From contig UZAN01039604.1 of assembly GCA_900618425.1 (NCBI GenBank), positions 5,467 to 69,466 of the forward strand: a stretch of 64,000 bases of DNA. The letters are read 5' to 3'. Source of the DNA: Echinostoma caproni (taxonomy: Eukaryota > Platyhelminthes > Trematoda > Plagiorchiida > Echinostomatidae). The notes below the pieces were generated by a model. It saw nothing but the letters and a program-made list of their open reading frames with translations. It searched no databases and had not been told where the DNA came from. Both the position numbers and the translations under genes were made by a program. Of the stretch, positions 25,121-37,541 are shown piece after piece (positions within the stretch are counted from its first letter, which is position 1; every line of letters begins with the position of its first letter).

Positions 25121-26540
25121 ATTAGCCCACACTGCAGCTCTTGAATTTTGTGAATTCATGTAAACAAAACACAAAGCAAACCTAGTATGTGAGGGAATCA
25201 GAAATATTTGCACCGCTTGAAATGTGAACCAGTAAACAGGTTTATATAATGCTTCCTTATTCCGCTATCCGTCTTCATACGATGGGGATAATGTGGTAAG
25301 TCGTTGCCTATTCAGTAAAACGAAATCACATAAAGGAGTGGAAAGGCATCAAAAAACGTCATTTGCCAAGCACTATTTTTATATTTTTTGAACATAACGT
25401 ACAACGCGCTATTATTGTCTTCCTGTCCTGCGTTAATTCGTGTAATTACAGCTATTGATACGTTCCATTTGAGAAGCTACAAAAGCCACTCTTCATCTGA
25501 CATAAAACGCATGGTCCATCCGGTTAGCTTGCGGTGCAGGAAAGGTCAAAAGAAGACAAGCCAAAACGTTTTAATAAGTAGGTGCGTAATTGCGGCTTTT
25601 CAAAGGAACCGCATACAATCGATTCAAGAAATGAATTCTTAGTAACCACTCTGAATATTCAATCACACTGACACTGCATCTTGGTTACTTGTGCAACTGT
25701 GTGGTCCAAATAGCTTTCACGGATAACTTTTGTTGAGCCAAAGATCTTATCTTGCCTGCAAGGGCTATTGGTGACAAAGTTTGATCTCCTGTTCGTCCAG
25801 GTTGAGTGATCAACAGGTGTTGGCTTCTCAGTTGGTAAAACCTGTTGGAGGAGTATGCGATCCAAGCCAATGGGCCTCCACTCCGCTTTACCCGTTGCCT
25901 TGCGTGTAGGTTATTTACAGAAATAAAGAACTTATCGTTTGTCAGTTTGGTGGTTAGATTCCCTGGCAGCATCTGATCATAACGCTTCCGTTAACACATT
26001 GTATTGATGGTAAATCTGAAAAAAATTACTGGAGCACTCATCATACCGCACTTACGGTATGGTATCAGTGAGGCTCGTGCTACATTTCTTAAGCTATTCT
26101 GTGGCATTCTCTCTTTTGTACTATCTTGAAATCTGAATTCGTTGCTTTTATCTTTTCAATGGATTCGAAGGAAGTATCATGAATCTAAGGCCAATGGCCT
26201 TTTCATTGATAAACTTGAAACAAATGATATATATATATATATATAGTTAAGCGATTATCAACATTAAATATCAGAAGTTGTTCCCAGTCCATTGATTTAT
26301 TAAATCAAACTTATTCTTCAAGCATATTTTATGCAGAAATTTACTGAAATATAATTGCGTTCACGGGTTTTTCAATGTCACTTTTCATCATATAGTCTCA
26401 GAAATTTTCGGATCATAGCGATACCGTGCTGGAGAAATTCGAATGTTCTTCCGAATGTTTTACGGCCATTTCATGCATTGTGGTCATATAGTTGAAATGA
26501 ACTACACTTTGGCTCGTCACATTACTGATAATCGCGTGTT
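25121..26540. other. No supported gene
   Basis: Short frames only; an (AT)n run lies at 26226-26246. Confidence 0.5.
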
Positions 26541-26544
26541 TTAT

Positions 26545-27690
26545 TAGCGACGGCTTAACAAAAGATTTCCGACTGCACAAAACGCTTTTTTGTTACGCGA
26601 AAATCAGCATTACATTTTCGCGAAGTATTCTCCGCCAACGTTGATGCATGCATTCCCATGCGGGCAAACCAATAATGGAAACAGCTCGTCCACGCTGATG
26701 AGGGTAATCCTTCGACCAATTTAAGCCTCCCTTACAGCTGTTGGCCACTGGTATCGGATTCTGTGCATCATGCGCTTGGGAACATAAATATGTTCAAACG
26801 GAGTTAGGTCAGGACCGGGGGGCGGCTGATCACCATCCTAGATACTCTCTGTAGCCGAAAAATCGCCAAAGACGTAGGACCTGTGCGCAGTTGCGTTTTC
26901 CATGCTGCAGCAAGTTTTTTATGCTCGAGTCCTTGGACGACAATTGGAAATATCTTCCAGCACTTTCGGCAGACAGTGAGTGTCGTACCAATCTATGGTA
27001 TTTGTGCTTTGCTGTTCCAGCGGTACAATAGTCAGATGACCGGTTTCGATCAAGAACACAGCCATCATCATACGGCATTGTAACCGAGCGTGTCAAGTAT
27101 GTCGACAGTAGTATTGTCGGTTCCTTCGAGCCCCTTCCAGGCAAAAACAGGTTGTGTTCCCCCTTCCCTTATACATCATGTGCCTTGGTTTTGCCATATT
27201 TGTTGTGCTACAATAAACTTTCCTGCGCGGCAGTCGTTTTCTCCTTTCATGTGCATGTATGATAACGGAAGTGTGGTCGATTTTTGGTGGTACCGATCGT
27301 CCATTACTATAATTTCACAGCGTTTCCGCCGAGCTTCATACGTGCTGTATACTTCCTGTAACTACGTCACATCATCTAGTTTGCCACATTGCACTCGTGT
27401 CGGACATTTGGAGGTTACTGTAACCCGCGCATAATCCTCCACCTTCGCTTGCATAGCAGCAATGTTGTCCGTTGTGGTCGCCTCCAAAGGTTGACCACAT
27501 CGTGTCTCACCATCCGGCGACTGCCTGCCAAGTTAGAATTCCTCAAATCACTCAAACACAGTGTTTTTTTTAAAGTAAATCATTACGAATGACAGCTCCC
27601 AAACCATCAACACTTGACTGCTGCTGCTGCTTCAAACCACTGTTACAGTGCTAGAAAATCATCGCCCTCTACTGACATCGACTGAGTTCC
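26545..27690 (-). pseudogene. Tc1/mariner-superfamily transposase fossil, copy 1
   Basis: On the minus strand, near 27540-27430, GETRCGQPLEATTTDNIAAM and then ARVTVTS match the N-terminal DNA-binding region of mariner-type transposases (a GRP-x-EATT-x-ENIA-like motif followed by R-V-TV). Near 26910-26860, MENATAHRSYVFGDF matches the second catalytic aspartate block (QDNA-x-x-H), with the Asp now Glu or lost. Near 26820-26770, PGPDLTPFEHIYVP matches the SPDL-x-P-x-EH-x-W block. Near 26640-26600, NACINVGGEYFAKM matches the C-terminal W-x-KCI-x-x-GGDY ending. Several stops and frameshifts lie between blocks, so it encodes no working enzyme. Its 3' end is shared with the copy at 60585. The residues are seen directly; the family comes from established motif order. 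Confidence 0.78.
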
Positions 27691-27692
27691 GT

Positions 27693-27929
27693 CTATACGA
27701 CAATCCTAGTGTTATAATTCCAACTGACTGTGCTCGGTCTAGAACAGTTGTCTATTGAGGATCTCAGATGGGGCATCACTAATTTGGTATACATAATGCA
27801 GAAAACCTCATCAGAAACGTGAAATCGCAGTTCCAGGGCGCATGAACTTAGCAATCGGTAATTATTCTCTGAGATGCAGCAATTTGCCCTTGATGGTCTT
27901 CTTACTTTTTGATCGTTAAATGTAATCAC
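27693..27929 (-). pseudogene. LINE (CR1/L2-like) reverse transcriptase C-terminal fragment
   Basis: In a 78-codon minus-strand frame, residues 38-57 read VSDEVFCIMYTKLVMPHLRS. This matches the connection region of CR1/L2-type LINE proteins (an F-x-x-x-Y-x-x-x-VRPHLEY-like motif downstream of the reverse transcriptase). No other domain is visible. It abuts the mariner fossil on the same strand, so the mariner element probably inserted next to or into an older LINE. Confidence 0.5.
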
Positions 27930-30145
27930 AAACTACGTTACCTACTAGAAACAAGTGATCAGTATCTCACAACGCTAGTAAAGCGATTCTCGTTTCACTT
28001 GTGCGCTGTTCTCGGCTCTTGTCCGGTGAGTTAAAACTGATGAAAAATATTCCACATAGATTATAGTTTACTTTTTTTCTTGCCCGGTTATCTGCATCTC
28101 GTACTCATGTACACTACGTATGCATAACCATTTTGCTTAGTCATCTTAAAGCCATTGGCTTTTAGCCTCAGCAATATTGAATCGGTTAATTTCCTGGCGC
28201 CAATCCATTGCAATAATGAGTGACTGTTTGCCGTTGCATGAGAAAAACACGTTGATATAGCTTTCATTAAACAACGTGGCAAGGCTTTGGCCTGCAAGAT
28301 AATGGTAAACACAATGTATTTTTTTCAAGCGAAGAGCACGCCTCATTTTGCAGTTTATTAGTATGTTGGTCTTCAGCAGCTTCACACCCACAAATCAAAT
28401 ATGCGGTCTGGCAATTCAATATTATTGTTAGTGTTTTCCTTGTGGGATGTCACAAAGTATCACCTGGAGCAAACAAGGCAAAATTTCATTGAATAATGAC
28501 AACTTGTGTTACCAACCGGACAAATGCTTATTATTCAGAACTGTCACTGCAAAGGCTTAATTTATTCACAAATTGTGTCAGTAAATTAGTATCATCGGGC
28601 AAGCAACGTATGTGTTCCTTCTCAACATAGGCAATCGCGACTGGTGTCTATCACAAATCGTTCTGTTATGATACAGTTTTTATACTGATGTTTTCATGTT
28701 CATTCACGTTCATTCAATTGCATTTAACTCTTTATTCTCCATCAGTTATCTTCTGTACCATTTACATCTCTACTGACACAAGCATCTTTTGGCTTAAATT
28801 ACGACTGGATGCTGAGTGTACGGTTCGGTTGCCCAGCTCATTACAGTGCTGGTGATAATATTCATTTGCAAATAAGAACCGTTTTAAAACTTCACCTGTT
28901 AACTGGGTTAGCAGTCTGATGCAGCATGTTCCACATATGCAGTCCACACGTTATGTGCTGGGTTGACACTCTAGGACGCCTTGTAGCTGAACTATTACGA
29001 CCAACAGATACTCGCTCAGAACAACCTTGTCGCTAGTGGGCGCAGAACCATCCCAGCAGTTGGAAGTCAGTCGGAGCAGGGTTTGAGGTTTCTTTTATCA
29101 GCCGCCCCATGCGTTATGCGTGTCCTACACACGGATAGCGCGATTCCATCAATATGCCATGAGCACCAGAAATTTCAACTCGGCTGGTGACGAGTCATGC
29201 ACCAATAAATTAGTTTGCACAAATCGATGCCAAATGTGTTGTTCACAGCAAACCTGGGTGGAACAGTTTGCAAGTCACTATCTAATAAAGACGTTGAGAA
29301 ACAGACGACAATGCGGCACATGTAGTGCAATTCACTAAACCGGCATTTTCTTGTTTTAATTGTCCAGTTCAGCAATCACAAACATAGGGATAACCCCTTT
29401 CTCAGGGCAGTAGTGTGCATCATTATCCGGATAAAACACACCACATAGGTGTTTGAAACACAGCGGAAAACCTTTTGGAATCACCAGCTCTATCGGATTC
29501 TCACAGCTTTGCCACTGGGCCCACCTGCTGTGCGATACCGCATCCTCAAACCACGCCCAAATCAGTGCGTCCTCTCCGCATTTGTCAGCAAAGTTGGACC
29601 AATAAGACCACCTCAGAGCTTTTTAAACATGCCACCCATGACAAGGGGAACCGTGAACGCGAGTGCCACCGATCGGCATGGTTGTTGCCCTTATCACTAC
29701 TTTGTCATGATATTTCGGAGCTACAGTTAATAAGATAAAGCATTTCATTCAGTTCACGATTCTTTTGTTTGCGATCTATCAGCAAAGGACAACCGTGTTT
29801 GACAAGACGTTAGTTTCATTGAACAGCTTCCCAACGTCATGGAACGTTTTCAAAATTTATTTTTAAAAAGATGTCTGAAGATCAAATTCATGAGACTTTA
29901 GAGTTTGCTAAAATCTTAAAATCGTTTACTACCAGATTCCAGTGAAAGCCAGAGTTATTCTTCCATCATCGAGGAATTTGGTTTCATTTGAATTTCAGTT
30001 TGATTTCAGTTTGCACTTCCGAATAATCGAGAATAACCCAAAACAAATAAGATCTGCATGCATCTGTCAAATACATTTTTTAAAATTGATGTAAGAAAGT
30101 GTAAGGAAATTATTTTTTATTGATTGAACCATTCGCACAAGATTA
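27930..30145. other. No supported gene
   Basis: Short frames on both strands, none recognised. No repeats or RNA boxes seen. Confidence 0.5.
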
Positions 30146-30146
30146 G

Positions 30147-30228
30147 AACCACCGACTGTTTACCTCAGGGGTAAGGGTTTAAAGTCCCAAACGGAAGAGC
30201 CGTGGTTCGATTTCTGACAGGGACACAA
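30147..30228 (+). repeat. tRNA-like unit (S3), probable SINE
   Basis: TACCTCAGGGGTAAGG resembles a Pol III A box and GTGGTTCGATTTC a B box about 30 bases further on. ACAGGGACACAAAATATAA and an A-rich stretch follow. It folds poorly as a real tRNA and differs from S1 and S2. It is a single copy in the window, so family status is unproven. Confidence 0.45.
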
Positions 30229-30229
30229 A

Positions 30230-32260
30230 ATATAAGCACTGTTGAAGCACACATTACCATTGTATTTAAAATTTGAAAAAATACCTCATAATTATGCTGA
30301 TTACCGCCTTCAGGCTTGCCAACTACTCATTGAGCTGCAAAAAACAGTGTAGATCATCGTGGATTTTCTTTCCTGAACTACAAATGAGATGAAGAAATTG
30401 TAGTAGCCTGTTTCACTAAAATGTTTGTATTTCTAAATAATTGTTTAGTTTGCGGTGGATTGGCGATAGGTGATCTGTTGCACGATTTTGAAACCAAAGT
30501 GTTTTTTGTGTATGAGCCTCGACCCTGTTGTGTTGTTCTGCCTTCCATCATATAGCGTTCCTGTGAATAGCAATCCAGCTGTCCCATCCATTGATTTGGG
30601 CCACTGAAATGATGCAATCTTAAAAACTGTTTAATAACCCCCCTTTTTTCGAGTTATTATACTCTTCTGTTTGGTCCCGTTGTGGTCTCCAGCAAAATGG
30701 ATCCTAATTAATAACGGTGAGTGAATTGAAGGCAATCAGTTTCAAAGATGCGTCCACCTCACGCTATATTATGAGAACCTATATGATGGTCAACACACTG
30801 AAATGAAAAAAATACGGCCTACTTTCTATACCAGTTTGGTGCACTACAACATCAAGCGCCGTCTACTTGACAGTTGCATGAACAGAAAACCTCAGTGCTT
30901 ATTCAAACTTAGTCAATTGTAATGCACTGGTTTAGTTATTTGGGAACCCTGGGCACCGAATGTGTTCTGTTTGCAAGCATCAATATAGCTGTTTTGGAAT
31001 AATTAACTTCGACATCAAGCATCGAGCTGCCGGTAGGACAGTGCATTCAACTTGCGGAAACCTAAATCAGGTTTAACAATCATGCGCGGTCCTAGGCGTG
31101 TTTTGTCCGGGGGGTTTCCTCTGACACAGCCGTCTCAGGAGTCCACGGTTCCCATCGAGACAAGGCGAACTATCTCTGTTACATTGGGAGCGTGGGCAGG
31201 AAATTCGAGCTGAGTTTTTAAGAATAAAATCGCTCTATGACAAATTATGAAATAAATCTCGTCCCTGGAATCCTCACCAGTTCGCATTCAGCTTTCTTGG
31301 TCAACCACAATGATTTATTGACCAACGTGCTTGCATCATCCGCAAGGATCAAACATAATTGATTTATTAAATCCCGATTATAAATATTTACCCAGAATAT
31401 TCTTTTCAAAATACACAAACGGAATGTGGATTGTTTATAAACCAGTCACTTTTATCATTACCTTTTTCGGTCCCGGGAGTTTGAACGATTTTATAATGTG
31501 GAGGCTTTTCCACCCACTTTAGCGTTCATCTATTCCCAGTTCGTATGAGCATGACGAATGAAAATGTGTATTCATTAACAAGGATGTTTTTCAAGGAAAA
31601 CACTTATGGGGAATTATTCAACAACAAACAAACAAACGTCGCTCAGTATATGAGAAGTCTTGTTGCTATATGAACTCGTGCACTGGCACTCCAAACATGT
31701 AGTTGATGAAAAATAAGTAGACATTTTTCCCAGATCGAATGGAATAAAAGGGTTTGACATTAATGGGTTTGAAATGATCTGCTTTGAAGACTTCCTGCCC
31801 TGTAAATTCTTTACTTTCGAATGCAGAGAGGAGCTCACAGCGACCGTAGGTACATTTTGATTCCACCATGTTTTGTCCATAAGATAAATGAATTTTTAGA
31901 ACGACGCGGTTGTTTTCGATAGTCTCCAGTGTTTATAAGCTGATCATTCCTGTAATTCACATCAAATAACTGCCCCTTGTGCCTATATTTATTGCACTGC
32001 ACTCACGAGGGCCTATCTACGCTTCTCAATCTCGTTATTTGATACAGAACAGTTTAAAAAGGTGGAATTAACGACTGGTGGATACCTCACTCGGTAGGCT
32101 ATATTCAATGTATACACCCAATGTACAATGCGTGTTCATGATAATGGCAACCCGAGCGTGTGAATTTTTAGTTTTTTTTCAATATTATACAGCAGTACCT
32201 TGCTCAAACATTCCGAAGTATGGCAAAGTTAGAGGTATCGATCAAACTGATGGAACATAC
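30230..32260. other. No supported gene
   Basis: Short frames only; no repeat recognised. Confidence 0.5.
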
Positions 32261-32261
32261 C

Positions 32262-33096
32262 GATTATCATCTTATTTGTTCCTCTCAACGCTTAGGGTTC
32301 CACGCCTCATTTACGGGATTGAATCAGATTTTGTCGTACATCAGACGCAACACAGATGGACTATTATTCACTGATGTTTCCGCTTCTGTTAGGCAAAGGA
32401 CAATAAACTGTAGGATTTCTTGAATTCGATAACGGTTGCTGGTGAATCAATTGTAGAATGATTAAGCATCAGTAAAAGCATGGCTAGAATTTATTTAAAA
32501 AGATGACTCCTTTGGTTGATTATTTGTCTTTCGGCTCTAAGTATATGCCAATTTTTTTGAATATTTCATTTTTGGCCCCGTGACAATGAAAGAAGCTTGT
32601 TTATCGAGGTGCACACTATGAAGTCAACTTTTATGTTTCTTCTATTATCTTTGTAGTTCTCCCAGGATTAGTGTACATTTGTGATTAGTTTGCAGTCAAA
32701 GAATTGATCCGATTATTTTACATTTAAACGTTTCATTAATCACCTTATTAACTGTGCACTAAATTCAAAGAGATCAACTAGTAAGAATACGTGTGTTGAC
32801 CAGCATGAACACCACCATAAAACAGATGTCATTTATTAGAATCAATGAATTCCCATCCTGGTTTAGACAAAATATTTTCCAACTGTGCGGTGTAAATTGT
32901 GCACTGCTTCAAAGTTCTTTTTCGCAACACTTTAGGTCGCGCGAATTCAAACGATGTTAAAAACGTTACAATTGGGGATAACACGTGGATTTAGTACACT
33001 CCACCGATAACCATCAATATATGGGTATGATATTGGAGACTGAAATGTATTTCCGAAACGAGGGTAATGTTACCCGAGTTTGATCAACACCTGTAT
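32262..33096 (+). repeat. Unclassified repeat family, copy D (internally deleted)
   Basis: The first block, 32262-32515, matches 46160-46400 just upstream of the head of copy B, including TTTGTTCCTCTCA and CCTCATTTACGGGATTGAAT. Both copies are open in the same frame (ASFTGLN) and stop at the same place. The second block, about 32690-33096, matches 47620-48027, including AGAATACGTGTG, TATGATATTG and the end CAACACCTGTAT at 33085-33096. The roughly 1.2 kb between these blocks in copy B is reduced to about 180 unrelated bases. Confidence 0.72.
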
Positions 33097-35095
33097 AGTA
33101 CACTTTAGTGGCAGTACCGAAATAGGAGTTAGAAATGCTTAGCACTAAAAATCATTTGAGCCGCTTCTTAAATACCTCCCGTTTACTCCCCTCGCGGTCA
33201 TTGAGTTGTATGCGCATCACAATGGCTGTTAACTGGGACTCTCTTATAGTTATCAAAAGGTAGAGATAACCGAAGTTCCTGTAACACTATTCTGCGCATT
33301 AGTCAATTATAATCAACTACTGAGCAATAACGTGCACATTCGTCCAGCTTCTGATAAAAATGCTTTTTACACCAAATAACCAATAGTTTTTGTTTAATAA
33401 AAGTATGCACCACACTCCCCCGCACGCTAAAGTTCATTACACACACAACCTATGCAGCCACAGACGAAGTTAGGGATGACATAATGCAGCATGCGCATAC
33501 GTTTGTCTAACAACGCAAAAGATCGACCGTCTGTTGCGTAGATCTTTCTTTTTTTGAAGAAACAGTGCAATCATGATATTACACACACACACACACAAAG
33601 TGGCGCCCTGATGCCTGCAGTCATATAAAGGTTGCTTTCACAAACCCCATTACCACGGTTATTCTGAAGAAAAATAACAGCACAAATAACTGATGGAAAC
33701 TTTGCGGTTTCACAGATATTCTTTTGATCTTTGGTGTAATAGAAATTCCGGGAGCGTGCTAGTTTTGCTCCGCGTTGCAAGGTGGTAAGATTTCACGCTT
33801 ACGTTCCATGTTGCCGTCGTTTGCACGTTGGTTTCAAATGTCAATAAATGAACACAGTCGGTATCAACTGTCTTCAATTGTGTTTAAACTGTGGAACGTT
33901 CCTCAGCCTTAATGGGATTCAACCTTCACCGTTTTCGTACTGAATGTTCTGTTGATCAAAACCGACCATGGCCGACTGATGAGTTCCGACATCTGAGTTA
34001 CTCTAGTCCATTAGATTCACACTTCTTATGATTACTTTCAAGAGTAACACTCGATGGGCTACAAAACACGTGGAATTCGTGGACCTAGCCGGCAATCATT
34101 GTATTGATCAGGACCTCTGAGCTATATTTCACCAAATGAAATTTGTGCTTGCCCACTCCTGCATGATACCCATATTTGGTGACCTTTGTTCCGGCTAACT
34201 CATATGTCGCTTGCGTACAATTTCTAGCCTAAGAACATTAGGCCAGAATCAATACGGATGAATAAGAAAAGATGCAATATAATGTTGCCTTGAAGTGATT
34301 CATGAGTTCGAGGGATTTGCCCAAGTGTCCCAGGTTACCTGCAGTCTCAGTCGCCAAATGGATGTCTAACATTGTGCTCCATTGACATCGAATCGGCTAT
34401 AATCTACCATCAACGCCAGGCAGCTATACTCAACACTGCACACTATATCAGCGTCTGTAAGCTGTAGTCGCCGATTGCTTGCCTCGCTTCCCACATGTGG
34501 GAAAAACGTACTATTCCGTCCGTTATCCTGCAGCATCACAGTACTCTATCATGCTGGACGGGCTAACCAGTTACAAGATCTACAGTGGACATTTGAACAG
34601 TGAAAATTTTCAAGTAACTAGACCATTATCTTCTTCAATACACAGTGACTCCACACGGTTCTCTTAATAAATTATTTTCATGTGCATTGTGAACCTCCTG
34701 AGGTCACGAAAACTTCGTTAAAACAACGACAAGAAATTGCTGCGCGACTGGCGGGAGGTGTAATGGTTTGTGAATAGCTTTTGCACATATCACTTCTTTG
34801 GTTTCATTATCTTTCTTTGTTTATCTTCGCTTTCTGTTTAGTCTTCTGTGTTTCTGATTCGCACTGACCTATGCAACATCACCGTGATTCCTTTCAACTA
34901 GATATTCCTTATAAATTTGGAAATGAATGAATGCCTGGGATATATTTCTATACTGTAAGGTTTTGAGTTTCCCTTCGCAGCAGTTTAATGGTGAACCGAG
35001 TCGAACACAGTGAGAACAAGGAACACAAATAGTCGGGGGAGAAGACCACATATTTAAACGAACGTGTCAAGGACAACACTGCCCCTTCACAAGCA
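33097..35095. other. No supported gene
   Basis: Short frames only; an (AC)n run lies at 33580-33598. Confidence 0.5.
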
Positions 35096-35098
35096 CTG

Positions 35099-35390
35099 AT
35101 GATGTCACCTCGGTTGGTGATAAAACGTTTGCAAACAAATTGCCAAGCTCGGCGAACAGGCGAAATAGAATTCAGCTCACCCGAGCTACGGGAACCGATT
35201 TTCAATACTTTGTCAAACCGAACACAGTTCACCTCATCCGGTACCAAATGCCATTCGGCCCTTCCCATCAATTCTGGTGTGTTTCAGGGGACCATTATAT
35301 CTCCTTTCTCGTTCTCTCTGCACATAAGGGATCTTGCCATTCCAGGGGTTGCATAGGTTGCAAGTATACAATCGATGTCGTCATTTGATT
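35099..35390 (+). pseudogene. LINE reverse transcriptase palm fragment
   Basis: In one plus-strand frame, LSNRTQFTSSGTKC is followed by INSGVFQGTIISPFSFSLHI. This matches the G-x-PQG-x-x-x-SPLLF-x-L-x-I-x-D motif of non-LTR reverse transcriptases, with the proline of PQG changed to phenylalanine. A frame change then gives KYTIDVVI in place of the catalytic Y/F-ADD. The essential aspartates are lost, so the enzyme is dead. Nothing upstream resembles an endonuclease domain, so the copy is truncated. It resembles CR1- and R1-like elements more than RTE, but the clade is uncertain. Confidence 0.7.
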
Positions 35391-35539
35391 CCCATGCACC
35401 AAACCTTCTTCATTTGATCCCTTCCAACTGATCTACATCCTGCCCTCTAGAGCTAAGTACTCAAAAGTGTGTTAATATCACTGTCAATCTTAAATTTGGT
35501 TCCTTGAAACCAATCAGATTTTACATAATTTTTTGCCTG

Positions 35540-36200
35540 TTATTGCTTATGATCAGACCGTCCTGACGCTGCTCGAACACCGACAAGCTTTCCAAAGTGC
35601 TACAACATCGGCGCTTTCAATGGTTTGGTCCCGTGCTCCGAAAACCCGACTCTCAACACTCGCGGCAGGCTGTAGCCCCTACCCCCTACCGTGGATGGTA
35701 TTTCCGACTCGGTGGCCAGCTGAAGACTTGGAGCAGTATGATCAACGCGGACATAAATTTACTGCTCTTCCAATGCATACATGTGGAATTTTTAACTCGA
35801 ACTAGAGCTGGGTCTCACACTGCCCCAACCTTTCCACCAATTGTCACGCGTGGGCCACCGTTATCAGATACATTCAAGAGTACGACTTATCCTCTCACAG
35901 GAGAAAAAGTAAAAAAATGAAACCTGTCCCAAAGGCCACATGTGTGAACTATTGAGGTGAAAGCGTCAGTAGGGTTGGGGTGGGTGTCTCGGGTGGTGAT
36001 TGGTCACCATTCCCTTACAAATCGCGAAATGCTCCCATACGACCAAGCGTATCAAATGACCTCTGCTGAGGAAGCCCTACTCACTGCCTTCTCGCGGCGG
36101 AGGTGTTTTNCACGATAAACTAAGCCTTCCCCCGTGTATTGGGGATAATTTTCGGAACACAATCAAATAAAACCCTCAAAATAAATAGCTATGTGTAAAT
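35540..36200 (+). pseudogene. LINE (RTE-like) C-terminal tail and 3' end
   Basis: HRRFQWFGPVLRKPDSQH and then GGQLKTWSSM match the conserved tail of RTE-type and related LINE proteins (R-L-x-WLGH-x-LRM-x-x-x-R followed by GGQ-x-x-TW). The frame closes at about 35918. Downstream sequence resembles a 3' untranslated region and ends in AATAAAACCCTC and AAAATAAATAG at 36165-36190, a plausible A-rich tail. A single N lies at 36110. It may be the 3' end of the same insertion as the palm fragment at 35099, or a second element. Confidence 0.62.
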
Positions 36201-37384
36201 AAATAAAGTTTTCGTTCAACTCCTTTTTTATTTGTTCGATATACAAATGCACAGTAAAATTTTGGGGAGGGGCAGCGGTCATACAAAGGCTGCTTAGAAA
36301 CATACAGAATTGTGGCAGACCGGAACTGGCGGAGCAGTTCGAATCCCAGGTGGATGATGCGAGACGTTTTGATAACTGACAACGCCTTGTTCCAAAAGTG
36401 ATTATAGGGATATTGAAAGAAACATTTAATATAAATTGTAATAGGCACTCAAACTGTTACCAGAGTACTGTAGTTATATTCACATGCATTTATTCCTGAA
36501 CTGGAAAAAGTATCCCACAACGTAGTACTTGAATTTTTGTCACGTTAGTAGTATTTGCTGTCAGCGGCTTTTTGTGTTCCCTCTATATTATTTCCGACCT
36601 GAATCGGTATCTACTAATTACGGAAACTGAGCATCATCATCAATAGCAGCAGCATCCTCATCATAGGTAGAGGAGTGTATGCTTTTCAATCATACGTTAC
36701 TGTCATTTCTCAAAAAGAACGTGGGTGCTTAAATGTGATGAAAAAGAAACTGGCGGTTTTTTTGCTGCGCACACCTTTGGCGCTGCGCCAATTCAAAGCC
36801 AGCGCCGTTGCCAATTCGGGTGAAAGAGCAGCGGGAAAAATGAGTATGCTGTACATACGAAATATCGATAAGCAATCGCGCGTACTCAGTCTCTTTGGGT
36901 GCGTGATGAGCACGCGCTATACCCATCCCTGTTATACCCGATACACATTGGTATAAACGTGTAACTTTTTGTGGTCAAACTGTATCTATGAATGGTATGC
37001 ATGACCGTAGTAGGAGTATTGTGGTTCCGTTCAAAAGCCTCAGTTTAGTGATTTCCCAAATGGACTATTCCATCAAGTATCCGATTTTGGGTATCAAAAT
37101 CAGGAAAACAAATAACGTAGACCTGGTATACATTTAAAATACAAACTTTGATAATTCAGTATCTTAATGACTCGATCTACGTCGTAATAGATCAGCGAAA
37201 ACCTCAGAAAAGTGCCGGTTCATCTCCGGTTCCGTGCGACCGTGAACAGCTGTATCGTCCTGAGTTAGCCTTGTACCACATGCAGTTAAACATATTTTCC
37301 CCACTGAGGAATGTACATTCTGAGGTAAGCTTTTGAATCTATAGACTTTTGTAACGATAGTCACGGTTCACTTGTTTCCTTCAT
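36201..37384. other. No supported gene
   Basis: Short frames only. A small cluster of CAT and AGC triplets lies at 36635-36665. Confidence 0.5.
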
Positions 37385-37541
37385 CGGACGGTGGTGACCC
37401 GGTGGTAACGTCACCAAGTTGTCATTTCGGGGGACGTGTGTTCGAACCCGACCACCACCGCCTGACTTCCCTCTTGGCAGCCCTTTGATTGGCCGCTTCT
37501 CCCTGCCTGATGATTGTATAATTGTGCATTCAATAAAAACG
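37385..37541 (+). repeat. SINE family S1, most complete plus-strand copy
   Basis: A tRNA-like head starts with GGACGGTGGTGACC, carries an A-box-like TGACCCGGTGGTAACG and a B box GTGTTCGAACCC, and closes with ACCACCACCGCC, which pairs with the start as an acceptor-like stem. The body continues CTGACTTCCCTC and GGCAGCCCTTTGATTGG and ends at ATTCAATAAAAACGCAG. The architecture (tRNA-derived head, unrelated body, A-rich end) is that of a SINE transcribed by RNA polymerase III. Confidence 0.78.

Noticed and set aside
36300..36365. A tRNA gene or SINE suggested by GTTCGAATCCCAGG
   Set aside because: Good B-box-like string, but no A box at the right distance and no acceptor stem pairing.
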